DNA of 64,000 nt from Phoenix dactylifera. Its lineage: Eukaryota; Streptophyta; Magnoliopsida; Arecales; Arecaceae. This document shows, one piece after another, positions 1 to 9,557 of the stretch (positions within the stretch are counted from its first letter, which is position 1; each line of letters starts with the position of its first letter). The translations under genes and the position numbers were made by a program. The stretch lies in the NCBI RefSeq assembly GCF_009389715.1, contig NW_024067692.1, positions 744,001-808,000 on the forward strand, read 5' to 3'. The notes under the pieces are model-generated. The model saw only the letters and a program-made list of their open reading frames with translations, was not told the DNA's origin and searched no databases.

Positions 1-2037
1 CTGCTGTCCAAGCCGCAAGAAGGGGAGATGCTCTACCTTTATCTGGCGGTCTCCCCAACCGCAGTCAGTGCGATACTGGTTCGGGAAGAGGCAAAGTTCC
101 AGAAGCCTGTGTACTACATCAGCCGGGTCTTACGGGATGCCGAGACGCGGTATACGAAGGCTGAAAAGATCGCCTTCGCGCTGCTGACCGCGACCAGGAG
201 GCTTCGCCCCTATTTCCAGGCCCATTCTGTCACCCTCTTGACCGATCAACCGCTGCGGCAGATCCTCAGCAATCCTGAGAATGCAGGACGGCTGGTGAAG
301 TGGGCAGTAGAACTTGGAGAGTTCGACATCCGCTACCAGCCCCGACCCGCTATCAAGGCCCAGGCGCTCGCGGATTTCCTCGCTGAGTGCACGGTGCAGG
401 AGGCGGAACCTAGGTCGCCGGAAACACCTAGCCTCGACCTCCCGATTTGGACGCTTCACATCGATGGGTCGTCGAACCCCGAAGGTGGAGGGGCCGGGCT
501 GGTCCTCACCAGCCCTGATGGAGTGATAGCCGAGTATGCCTTGAGGTTCGGATTTCCAGTGACCAACAACGAGGCGGAGTATGAGGCCCTAGTCACGGGA
601 CTCAAACTCACCAAGGAGCTCGGCATCCGGCGCCTGAAGGTCTTCACCGACTCCCAGTTGGTGGTCGGGCAGGTCCGTGGGGAGTTCGAAGCCCGGAACC
701 CGACCATGCAGAATTACGTCCGGAAGGTGCAAGCACTCATTCCCGACCTCGGCAGTGTCGACATCCAGCAGGTCCCAAGAAGTGAAAATGCCAGGGCCGA
801 CAGGCTGTCCCGCTTAGTGAGCGCAGACGCGCACAACTTGTCGAGGGCGATCTACCTGGAGACCCTGGATGCCCCGAGCATCGGCGAGGCTGGAGCGGTG
901 ATGGCGATTGACCCGGAGCCGTCTTGGATGGACCCGCTTGTCGCCTACCTCGCCGAAGGGATCCTCCCTGAAGACGAAGATCAAGCTCGGCGACTTGTTA
1001 TGAAGTCCGCCCACTACGTACTCAACGAAGGGAGGCTGTATCGGACCTCGTTCACCGCCCCCCTCTTAAAGTGCCTCCGCCCCTCGGAAGCGGCCTACGT
1101 CCTCGGCGAAGTCCACGAAGGCGTTTGCGGATCCCACTTGGGGGCTAAGTCCTTGGCGCACAAGATCATGAGGCAAGGCTATTATTGGCCTACCTTGTTG
1201 GAGGACTCAAAGGATCATGTACGGAAATGCGACGCCTGCCAGCGCCACGCCAACGTCCAGAGAGTCCCTTCTGTCCCCTTGGCACCAATCACTGCACCCT
1301 GGCCCTTCGCCCAGTGGGGAATGGATATCCTCGGACCATTCCCCGTCGCTTCAGCTCAGCGGAAATTTTTGATTGTTGCAATCGACTACTTCACCAAGTG
1401 GGTGGAGGCAGAGCCGCTGGCCACTATCACGGAGGTGCAAGTCCGGAAGTTCGTGAAGAAGAACATCATTGTCCGATTTGGGGTACCTCGGGTCCTCATC
1501 TCGGATAATGGCCGACAGTTCGACAACAAGCATTTCCGTGACTTCTGCGAGGAGTTCGGAATCGAGCATCGGTTCACATCTGTGTCGCATCCCCAAACCA
1601 ACGGCGACGCCGAGGTCACAAATCGGACAATCCTCCAAGGAATCAAAGCGCGAATCGGTCGGACGGGGCAAGCTTGGGTCGAAGGACTCGAGAATGTCCT
1701 TTGGGCGTATCGGACCACGCATCGGACCCCTACCGGGGAGACGCCTTTCAGCCTAACCTATGGCACGGAAGCCGTTGTCCCCGTGGAGCTCGGACTCCCC
1801 TCACCTCGGGTGGCCGCGCACCGACCCGAGGCCAATTCGGAACAACTCCGAGGGAACCTGGATCTCTTGGAAGAAGCGAGGAAAATGGCGCAGGTTCGGA
1901 TGGCGATGTATCAGCGGAGGGTGGCCCGATATTACAACTCCAAGGTCCGACCGAAGCTTTTCAGAATCGGAGATCTGGTGCTAAGGCGAGCTAAAGCATC
2001 TCGACCTGCGGAAGGTGGGAAGCTAGCGCCAAATTGA
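1..2037 (+). CDS. Tat-lineage pol, partial: RNase H, archaeal-type RNase H, integrase
   Basis: The frame is open from base 1, so this is the C-terminal part of a longer polyprotein. Counting from the Met at 28, residues 1-120 match the RNase H-like domain that follows gypsy RT (LADFLAEC tail). Residues about 140-270 are a second RNase H (HIDGSSNPEGGGAG, NNEAEYEAL, FTDSQLVVGQ). Residues 365-405 hold the integrase zinc-binding region (CDAC). The integrase core follows with D in MDILGPF (about 432), D in SDNG (about 492) and E in GDAEVTNR (about 528), the expected D-D-35-E spacing. A TGA at 2035-2037 stops translation where related proteins have Trp (KLAPNW). The same frame then stays open for 39 more codons to a TAG at 2155-2157, so this looks like a single nonsense change that removes the integrase tail. 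Confidence 0.9.
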   Translation: MLSKPQEGEMLYLYLAVSPTAVSAILVREEAKFQKPVYYISRVLRDAETRYTKAEKIAFALLTATRRLRPYFQAHSVTLLTDQPLRQILSNPENAGRLVKWAVELGEFDIRYQPRPAIKAQALADFLAECTVQEAEPRSPETPSLDLPIWTLHIDGSSNPEGGGAGLVLTSPDGVIAEYALRFGFPVTNNEAEYEALVTGLKLTKELGIRRLKVFTDSQLVVGQVRGEFEARNPTMQNYVRKVQALIPDLGSVDIQQVPRSENARADRLSRLVSADAHNLSRAIYLETLDAPSIGEAGAVMAIDPEPSWMDPLVAYLAEGILPEDEDQARRLVMKSAHYVLNEGRLYRTSFTAPLLKCLRPSEAAYVLGEVHEGVCGSHLGAKSLAHKIMRQGYYWPTLLEDSKDHVRKCDACQRHANVQRVPSVPLAPITAPWPFAQWGMDILGPFPVASAQRKFLIVAIDYFTKWVEAEPLATITEVQVRKFVKKNIIVRFGVPRVLISDNGRQFDNKHFRDFCEEFGIEHRFTSVSHPQTNGDAEVTNRTILQGIKARIGRTGQAWVEGLENVLWAYRTTHRTPTGETPFSLTYGTEAVVPVELGLPSPRVAAHRPEANSEQLRGNLDLLEEARKMAQVRMAMYQRRVARYYNSKVRPKLFRIGDLVLRRAKASRPAEGGKLAPN

Positions 2038-2157
2038 GAAGGCCCGTATAAGGTTCGCTGGGTAAACCGACCTGGCTCCTACCAGTTGGAGGCCCTAGAT
2101 GGTCGAGAAATTCTAAGGAGCTGGAATTCCGCTAACCTGCGGATGTATTACCAGTAG

Positions 2158-3312
2158 AACGACGATGCCAGAAAGACAGTTCAAAAATGTATAACACTTT
2201 GCATTTCAATAATTTCTGGTTACAACGGCGTGCTCGTGTGATTACAAGGAATTCCCAGAGGGGAATTAGGGTGTAAAGAAAGTAAAGAAGAGGTGGAGAC
2301 TCCGAGGAGCTGAAGATCTGGGATCCCGAAACCTCCATCTGAAGCGGTTGCAATCCCGTCGGAAGTGGGTGCTTCCAACCGGAGGCGCCATCGGCGTCTC
2401 ATGAAAGAGACGAAGAGCCGGCGCGGATGAAGAAGAAGTGGACGAAGGAGAAGTCCACACTGCCTCCAACCGGAGGCACCATCCACGCCCCACGAAGAGG
2501 ACGAGGAGCCGCCGCAGACGAAGCTCCCGCTGCCTCCAGGGGAACGCCACCTCCAAGGGATATTCCGGTCCTCCCCAGCGTTAGGGGAGAGAAGGAATAC
2601 AAGGGGGAAGAGCATATGGAGGCGCGGTCCCGGATCAAGCACCTGGTGCGGAGCTCAATCGGGAGGCCGAACTTCAAGGAGGGGAGACGTGATCCCGGAT
2701 GAAACGCCTAGAGCGGAGTTCCGCCGGGGAGAACCTCCTTGTTGATCCCAGATGAAACGGCTAGTTGGCGGAAGTCGCGAAGGGCGCGCCCCCCGTTCCT
2801 TCGGCAGGGGTCTCTCAACCATGCGCCGGAGAGGAGGCCCACGATCCATGGCAACCTGAACAGCTCCGGCTTGGCAGGCTCCATCGCACCTGCACCTATA
2901 TTTATAGCCAAACTGCGGCCCCCCGGTCGTTCCGATACGGGTGGCTCCAATAAATGCGGGCGCATTAAATCCGGAGCCGATCCGGCTCTTAAGGCGTATA
3001 TTCCCGCGATTTCCTAAGCGTTATTCTCCTTAATCGCATTTTTTGTGCAGGACACTCCGGGTGGCCTGTACCCCTAGGCCCACGTATCTCCGCTCGCGCC
3101 CCAAGCCGCATCCGCCTCGAAGAACGCGCGTATCGCGGCCGCTTAACTGACACTCCTCGCAAGCAGCAACTGGCGATCCGATTTCCCAGGTAACTCCTTA
3201 ATTAGCACTTAATGCCCATCTGGTGTTCCCCAGGCGACGCTTGGAGAGGAGGAGAAATACAATCGCAGCTGGCCATGGAGAAATCCCGTCGGGCGGCGAG
3301 CGACAGGCGCAC
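2158..3312. other. Non-coding spacer of the Tat element
   Basis: No convincing coding frame on either strand; the short ORFs here are GC-rich and lack known motifs. A diverged repeat around CCTCCAACCGGAGGC occurs near 2375 and 2462. A canonical TATAAATA lies on the minus strand at 2906-2899, which would drive transcription towards the 3' end of pol in antisense. No product can be assigned. Confidence 0.5.
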
Positions 3313-3796
3313 GACCAACGAGCGGAATTTCCCGAGGCTCGGCCCTTGGATGCCAGGCTAACCCGATGATCATCCCGGGAGCAGACTAGCCTGAAGCCCC
3401 GACCGGTCGCCTCGGCTTGCGCCAGCCTTGGCCGACCAACGAGCGGAATTTCCCGAGGCTCGGCCCTTGGATGCCAGGCTAACCCGATGATCATCCCGGG
3501 AGCAGACTAGCCTGAAGCCCCGACCGGTCGCCTCGGCTTGCGCCAGCCTTGGCCGACCAACGAGCGAAATTTTCCGAGGCTCGGCCCTTGGATGCCTGGC
3601 TAACCCGATGATCATCCCGGGAGCAGACTAGCCTGAAGCCCCGACCGGTCGCCTCGGCTTGCGCCAGCCTTGGCCGACCAACGAGCGGAATTTCCCGAGG
3701 CTCGGCCCTTGGATGCCAGGCTAACCCGATGATCATCCCGGGAGCAGACTAGCCTGAAGCCCCGACCGGTCGCCTCGGCTTGCGCCAGCCTTGGCC
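3313..3796 (+). repeat. 121-bp tandem array, four full copies
   Basis: Units begin with GACCAACGAGCGGAATTTCC at 3313, 3434, 3555 and 3676, exactly 121 bp apart. A fifth, broken unit starts at 3797 and runs into the 46-bp array. Copies differ by a few bases only. The overlapping minus-strand ORFs here (MIIGLAWHPR...) are the same reading of successive units, not genes. Such minisatellites are typical of the pol-to-3'LTR region of Tat elements. Confidence 0.95.
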
Positions 3797-3804
3797 GACC
3801 AACG

Positions 3805-4134
3805 AGCGGAATTTCCTAAGGCCTAACCCTCGGATGCCTGGCTTAGCGCCGGAAGAATTTCCTGAGGCCTAACCCTCGGATGCCTGGCTTAGCGCCGGAA
3901 GAATTTCCTGAGGCCTGACCCTCGGATGCCTGGCTTAGCGCCGGAAGAATTTCCTGAGCCCTGACCCTCGGATGCCTGGCTTAGCGCCGGAAGAATTTCC
4001 TGAGGCCTAACCCTCGGATGCCTGGCTTAGCGCCGGAAGAATTTCCTGAGGCCTAACCCTCGGATGCCTGGCTTAGCGCCGGAAGAATTTCCTGAGGCCT
4101 AACCCTCGGATGCCTGGCCTAGCGCCGGAAGAAT
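3805..4134 (+). repeat. 46-bp tandem array, seven copies
   Basis: Units recur at 3805, 3851, 3897, 3943, 3989, 4035 and 4081, with a terminal fragment at 4127; the pitch is exactly 46 bp. The unit reads roughly GGAAGAATTTCCTGAGGCC...CTCGGATGCCTGGCTTAGC. It resembles the first part of the 121-bp unit (GGAATTTCCCGAGGCTC...GGATGCCAGGCTA), so the short array probably arose from a deleted long unit. Confidence 0.95.
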
Positions 4135-4298
4135 TTCAAGAGTCGGGAGTCAGCGAGACGCTACCAAGAGTTAAAAAGAAGAAGGACGAAAGTGAAATGA
4201 AGAAACTCTATTTGCATTAACTTTCATTGTTTCAGGGCTGAGACCCATACAACTTGGCAAAACGCCAACACACAAAGAAAAGAACAAAATACAGAAGG

Positions 4299-6667
4299 TC
4301 AGCTTGGAGGAACCCCCGGGTCGAGAACGTCGGGCACGTCCGTAGGGGGTAGGGAGACGGTTGGAGAAGCAGCAGGCAATGGCGCCGGAGGGGAGTCGAG
4401 AAGGGAGATCCCACTCAGGTCAATTTCGGGGTACTTAGCCGACACCCTTGCCAGGCCTTCCTCGAAGCCTAAGACAAAGGAGTCGGACCCCGCGTCCGAC
4501 ATATCACGGACGAACTCGTCGGACTGACGATAGGCCTGTACCGCCTCCGACATATCACGGGTGAACTCGGCGGACTGACGATAAGCCTGTACCGCCTGAC
4601 GCCCGATCTCCGCACTCTTCTCGGCCAGCGTCGCCTCTGCTCGCTCCATAATCTGAGCTTTTGCCTCCAAGACCTTCGCCACAATCCGGTCATCCGCCTC
4701 GGAGGAGACCCTCAACAGATCAGCCTGGGCCTCCTTGTGCTTCGCCTCGGCAGCGATGCGAGCAGCCTCAGCCTCCTCCAGGCGCGAATGAAGCTCCTGG
4801 TCGCTCGCGCGGGACTTCTCCAAAGCCGACTCCAATTCGCCCAGCTTGGCTTCAAGAGACCGGGTCCGGTTGCGGGCGTTGTCGGCTGACCGCTGGGCCT
4901 TCTCCCACCTCTTCCGGTAGTCAGCAGCCTTCCGGGACTGCTTCTCGGCCCGCTCCTCCGCCTTCTTGATCTCGCCTTCGAGACCTGAGGCAACCTTGAG
5001 TTGCTCCCGAGCCTCCAACAGTTGCTTCTCGAGGGTGGCGAAGCCGAGTGCCCGCTCTTCGGCTACCTGGAGCCTCGTCTCGAGGTCCCTGGTCGTCCTC
5101 CCCGCCGCAGCCTGACCTCCCTCTTCTGTTGCCTTCAGTTGGCTCTCGGCCCTCGCCAGAAGCCTCGCCTGTTCCTCGTAGCACTCCTCCAGGCGGATCA
5201 TATACTGGGCGAGCTAAGAGATAGGAAAAACGAGGGCGTCAGGCGGGGATCAACAGAGCCTATAAATGATAAAAGCGACCGAAAGAACACTCACCGACAT
5301 GAGACAGACGCAGCTGGCAGCCCCAACGTCAGGGACCCTCATCTCCCGGACCTGCCTGCGGTCCTTCTCCAGCAGTACCGTCTCGATGAGGTTTCGGGCG
5401 CCGGCGAAAGTGAAGGCCGACCCCGACTTCTCCCCGGAGTCGGACGGTGGTTCCGCAGCCTTACCCTTACCCATCGCTTAGGGAAGAGTCATGCTGACCA
5501 CGCTCGGGGCGGGGGCCGCCCCTGGAATTGACAGGGTCCTGCTCGGCCGGGGCCTCGGCGCGTCCCTCCTCGTATCATCCGGAGCCGACCGAGTCGAAGG
5601 CTGGGCTGGAGACCGATCACGTCTGACCTGTCCATCTTGGGCGCGCCCGGGTGATGCCTCCGGAGAAACGGTAGTCTCGGCATCGGAGGGCTGATACAAC
5701 GTCAACTCCCGGTCCGCGCCCGCGGCGTCCCCCTGATCGGTGGGTCCGAACCCGTCTGTCGGCGTCGGAGTCGCCTGCCGGCGGGACTTCTTCGCCGGTG
5801 GAGCCCCGCTCGGAGGAGCTCGTTTCTTCCTCCGGACTGCTTCCAGTAGGGACGTCCTACCAACAGCCGTTGCCTTGTCCGACCGCATGACGTCGTCGAT
5901 CTCTGCAAAAAGGACGAGGTGGTCGGAGGTTGAGAAACTGAAGGAAAGAACGAAACGAAAGAGGAGAACAGAGCTAAAAAAGAAATGGTGGCGGGCTCAC
6001 GGTCAGTGGGGACCGAGCTCAGACCGACGTTCACCAAGGTATCCTCGGAAATAAGGCGACACACCGGGGGGAGCCGACCCTCGGCAACCAACTCCTTCAA
6101 GACGGCGACGCCGTCAGATTCCTCCCTCGACAACCTCGATAGGCCAATCGGGGACTTCATCGGCGTCTCCCAGGTTGCCCTGATTCCCCAAGAGGGATCT
6201 GCGTCAACGAAAAAGAAGCGCTCCTTCCAGCCGTGAATGGAGGTGGGAGCCTCCTTGACGAGGCCGCACCCTCGCCGCGCCGCAAAGCACCACCACCCTT
6301 TATCCTGGGGGTGGCCACTCAGGCCGTAGCATTTCCAAAAGACATTCAGGGTGGCGGGAACCTCGTGCATGCGGCAGAGAACCTGAAAGGCTGTCAGGGC
6401 GTGCCATGAGTTCGGCACCAGCTGCGTCGGCGCCACTCTTAAACCCCGAAGCACCTGAACGACTAAGTCCGAGGGGGGAAAGCGGAACCCGGCCTGAAGA
6501 ATGCCCTCATTGATGGCAACCTTCCCTGGAGGAGGATGGGACATCCTCTCCTCAGGCCCCGGGAGTGTAACATTGCAGGCCTCGGGAAGGTGGTATCGAG
6601 CCACGAACCTATCTAGGTCTTCGGCGGCCAACTCCGACTTAATGCGGTCTGCTCTCACTTCGCCCAT
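4299..6667 (-). CDS. Antisense accessory ORF of the Tat element, three exons, Transposase_28-like plus coiled coil
   Basis: Proposed exons on the minus strand are 6667-6001, 5902-5295 and 5213-4299, with GT-AG introns 6000-5903 and 5294-5214 that keep frame. Exon 1 (222 codons; GFRFPPSDLV, APTQLVPNSWHALTAF, LNVFWKCYGLSG) resembles the Pfam family named putative gypsy-type transposon (Transposase_28). Exon 2 is basic and Pro/Ser-rich, with KKRAPPSG and KKSRRQ, possibly nuclear-targeting. Exon 3 is a long Glu/Lys/Ala/Arg coiled coil (about residues 430-640) with a Pro-rich tail. An in-frame TAA at 5480-5478 lies inside exon 2, and the frame continues open after it, so this copy may make only the first half. 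Additional antisense ORFs between pol and the 3' LTR are known in Tat elements such as Grande. Function unknown. Confidence 0.75.
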
Positions 6668-6927
6668 CCCTAATGGCCAGTGAATCTACGGTCAGGACAG
6701 GGTCGAAAAGGGGGAAAAGACCGGAACGACTGGAGTACACTAATACAAAAGGAGAGTATGGAGAGCCCTAAATTAAAGAATGGAGCAACTCACCGGAAGA
6801 GAAGGAAGAACAGCTCCGAGAGCGTCAAAGGAGGAGCAAGCGAACAGTCCGACGGCGATGACGGCAGCGCAAAGGAGAAACTCGAAGATGTCTGTAAAGA
6901 GAAAGGCGGACGGAGGAGGACCCCCGG

Positions 6928-6935
6928 TTAAATAG
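6928..6935 (-). promoter_or_regulatory. Candidate TATA box for the antisense ORF
   Basis: The minus strand reads CTATTTAA here, about 260 nt upstream of the antisense ATG at 6667. Position and sequence fit a core promoter for the accessory ORF; activity is inferred only. Confidence 0.35.
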
Positions 6936-7186
6936 GCGGAAAGGTGGGTGACGCCCCGGTGACGCCAGAGGACGCCTGGCTGCCGAAGGGTCGCTCGCGC
7001 CCCAAAGGCGAATCGACGCCATTAAGGAAGGATGTCCGCCGAAATCCTCAGACTGCCAGGTCAGCAACAACCGCCATACGCCATAAAGAAGACGGGGAGC
7101 TCGAAGCGCGCGCGCCTCTCCGAGGGATGGCGGCAATCTCGAAGCATCACTTCCTTCACCCGTTCCCCTTCTGGTTCCAGGCTCGG

Positions 7187-7200
7187 AAGTGGGGGGCTAC
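7187..7200 (+). other. Polypurine tract of the Tat element
   Basis: The purine-rich stretch GGAAGTGGGGGG followed by CTAC directly precedes the LTR start TGTTACGG at 7201. This is the expected position of the plus-strand DNA primer. Confidence 0.75.
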
Positions 7201-7876
7201 TGTTACGGGGGAACTCAGCCACCATGCCCCACGTGACCGACACGCGCGCCCAAGAAGACTACAGCTGCCCCTTGATCCAGTAACCCGACCCCGAGTCGGA
7301 TATCTTCGGCTTCGCAGCCCGACTCCGAGTCGGCTGCCCCTTGATCCAGCAATCCGATCCCGAGTCGGCAACCTCTCGACAACGACAGGCTGTTCCCCTG
7401 AAGCACGCCACGACCCTCTGTCCCTGCAACGGTCGTATCCGGCGCTACTCCACGATCTCCTGTAACAGCCGTACAAGGCGGAGCTCCACTACGCCCTGTC
7501 ACGGCCGTACCCCGCGCTGCCCCACGACGCCCTGTAACGGCCATGTCAGTGGCAACTCCATCGTGCCACACGATGACCAACCCCCCCGAAGGACCCCCCA
7601 GCCTGGTATATATGCTGCGGGGGGGAGAAGGGGGGAGGGAAGCAAGAACTTCCAGAGCATTCTCCTACTACCTGCAATTATCTCTCCTTCTCCTCCAATC
7701 TCCTCTGACTTGATCGTCGGAGGGCCCCCACTACCCCAGTGGTGGTGCGAGGCTTGCTTGCAGGTTTCCCGGTGGAAGGTGGAGCACAATCAACACCAAC
7801 CAAGGCAACTCAGACGGAATTCCGTTCACATCGCTGTGCCAATCGTTCTCGGTTTGGACCACCAGCAACAGTAACA
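7201..7876 (+). repeat. 3' LTR of the Tat element (676 bp)
   Basis: It starts TGTTAC and ends GTAACA, a perfect 6-bp terminal inverted repeat. A TATA-like GTATATATGC at 7606-7615 marks the U3/R region. Inside are four diverged copies of a 36-37-bp unit beginning near TGCAAC/TGTAAC/TGTCAC at 7424, 7460, 7497 and 7533, and a 69-bp-spaced duplication of GCTGCCCCTTGATCCAG at 7264 and 7333. These are probably promoter-upstream repeats. Confidence 0.88.
7606..7613 (+). promoter_or_regulatory. TATA box in the Tat 3' LTR
   Basis: GTATATAT lies 405 bp into the LTR, followed by GC-rich sequence. This is the expected core promoter position of an LTR retrotransposon. Confidence 0.55.
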
Positions 7877-9557
7877 TTTTTTAATCAATCCAGGCAAAAT
7901 AGCATCCCGAGGGTCCTAATGCATGCCTTAGATTTGCTACCAGGTAACAATATGCCCCGAGGGAGACGATTTAGAGATGTGGAGTTCCAGCATTCTCAGG
8001 TGGGATCTACTTCTGATCAGTCTCTGCTGTCCCAGCAGCCATGTGAGCACCAGCAGCACAAGTCAGGATCTCAGCGCGAGCCTCCTGCTGATTGTCCGGA
8101 GGATGAGCTCCGGATCCAAGGTAATTCGATTTAAAGTTCATATTTTATGTTCATATTTGTCTTCAACATTTTAAGACATATTTTATTTAATTTTAATAGA
8201 TGGACAAGGGACGGTGAGGACGAGACGGGGACCCACTCAAGCAAAGAATGTGTGGAAGCTTCCTCCAGGTGAGAAGATCATCATCCGATGCAATGAATTG
8301 GGGCAACCCATCAATAGAGCTGGAAGTCTTCTATCAAGCTTTTTAAGATCGGTTGCACGCAAGGGTCAGTTGTGTCTGCTCAACTATACGAAGTGGAATG
8401 ACATGCTTCCTTCGTATAAGGTTGAACTTCTTAGACTTATACAGGTAATGAATTGAATTTGTTTTTTTTAATTTGACACCTGTATATTAATTTGCTTACT
8501 ACCTTAATTTTACTTTTGAGGTTTAATATTATTATAACATTTTGTATCTTATTGTAGAGTAAGTTTGTACTCCCTCTAGAAAGCCATGATTGGGTGTTAA
8601 AGTTTTTCAACCGCAAATGGAAAGAATATAAAGCAAAATTGAAGACGGACTTCAAGCACGAGGGTATGACAGAGAAGGAGGTTGCTCGTGTGACTCCTCC
8701 TGATGTATACCCTCAGCAGTGGAGGGAGCTTGTTCACTACTGGTTTTCTGAAAGAGGACAGGTCACATATATTGTTTCAATATCTTTTATTATCTTTATT
8801 ATTAATATAGATTGCAAATATATATATTGAATCATATTATACTGTGTGCTTTTATTTTAGTAGACATATTCTAATATTGGTAGAGCTGCACGAGCATCTC
8901 AAACAATTCCTCACACTTCAGGCTCGAAGAGTTATGCGAAATGTAGAAATGAATTCGTAAGTTCTTTTGAAACTATTTGAAACTCTACTAACATATAGCA
9001 CGTATCATGATATATAGTTTGCCAATATACTTTCCATATGTGTAGATAGTAGAGCATGGAAGGGAGCCTGGTGAGGTAGAATTTTATAAGATGACCCATA
9101 CTCACCGAGATGACAGCTTTGTTCGGGACGAGTCGAGAGATATAGTTGTATGTATTCATTTTTTATTTGTTCACAATTTTTTTTATTAATTTTACTTTTT
9201 TTAAAATGTTAATGTGATTGTTTTTTCTAGAGAGATATAAGAAAGATCTACAACTCTTATTTCAGAGCACGTCAAGGAGTCATCATCATCCGACGCGGCC
9301 AGTCGCATCGAGGCTCAGGTCTATGCCGAATTGATGGGCCCAGAACCTTATGGTCGCGTGAGGGGTTACGGTGTCGGAGTTATCCCCACTCAGCTGTCTG
9401 CAGTGAGCCGATATACCCAAGATGCCAGACAAGGTACTAGTACTGCAGAGGTCAGTAGTATGAAGACAGAGATGGCACAGATAAAGCAGTCATATGAGAT
9501 AAGGATAGAGGAGATGAGGCAGAGTCATATGACTGATATGGCGGAGTTGAAGCAGAG

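Larger units (their letters stand above)
1..7876 (+). mobile_element. Ty3/gypsy LTR retrotransposon, Tat lineage, 5' part outside window
   Basis: Seen in order: pol with RT-associated RNase H, a second RNase H and integrase (1-2037); a spacer; two tandem arrays (3313-4134); a spliced ORF on the minus strand (4299-6667); a polypurine tract; and a 676-bp LTR (7201-7876). A second, archaeal-type RNase H before integrase and a long 3' region with an extra ORF are known marks of the Tat lineage (Tat/Ogre/Retand/Grande). The 5' LTR, gag, protease and RT lie left of the window. The right flank reads as CACTA transposon sequence, so this element probably inserted into that transposon. The target-site duplication cannot be checked because only one side is visible; the flank is a run of T. 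Confidence 0.85.

Noticed and set aside
1351..1756. Antisense ORFs over integrase
   Set aside because: Shadows of the pol frame in GC-rich sequence.
2220..2702. ORFs on both strands in the Tat spacer
   Set aside because: Low-complexity Arg/Ser/Pro composition, no motif, several frames open at once in GC-rich DNA.
3198..3736. Minus-strand ORFs reading MIIGLAWHPRAEPR
   Set aside because: Overlapping readings of 121-bp tandem units.
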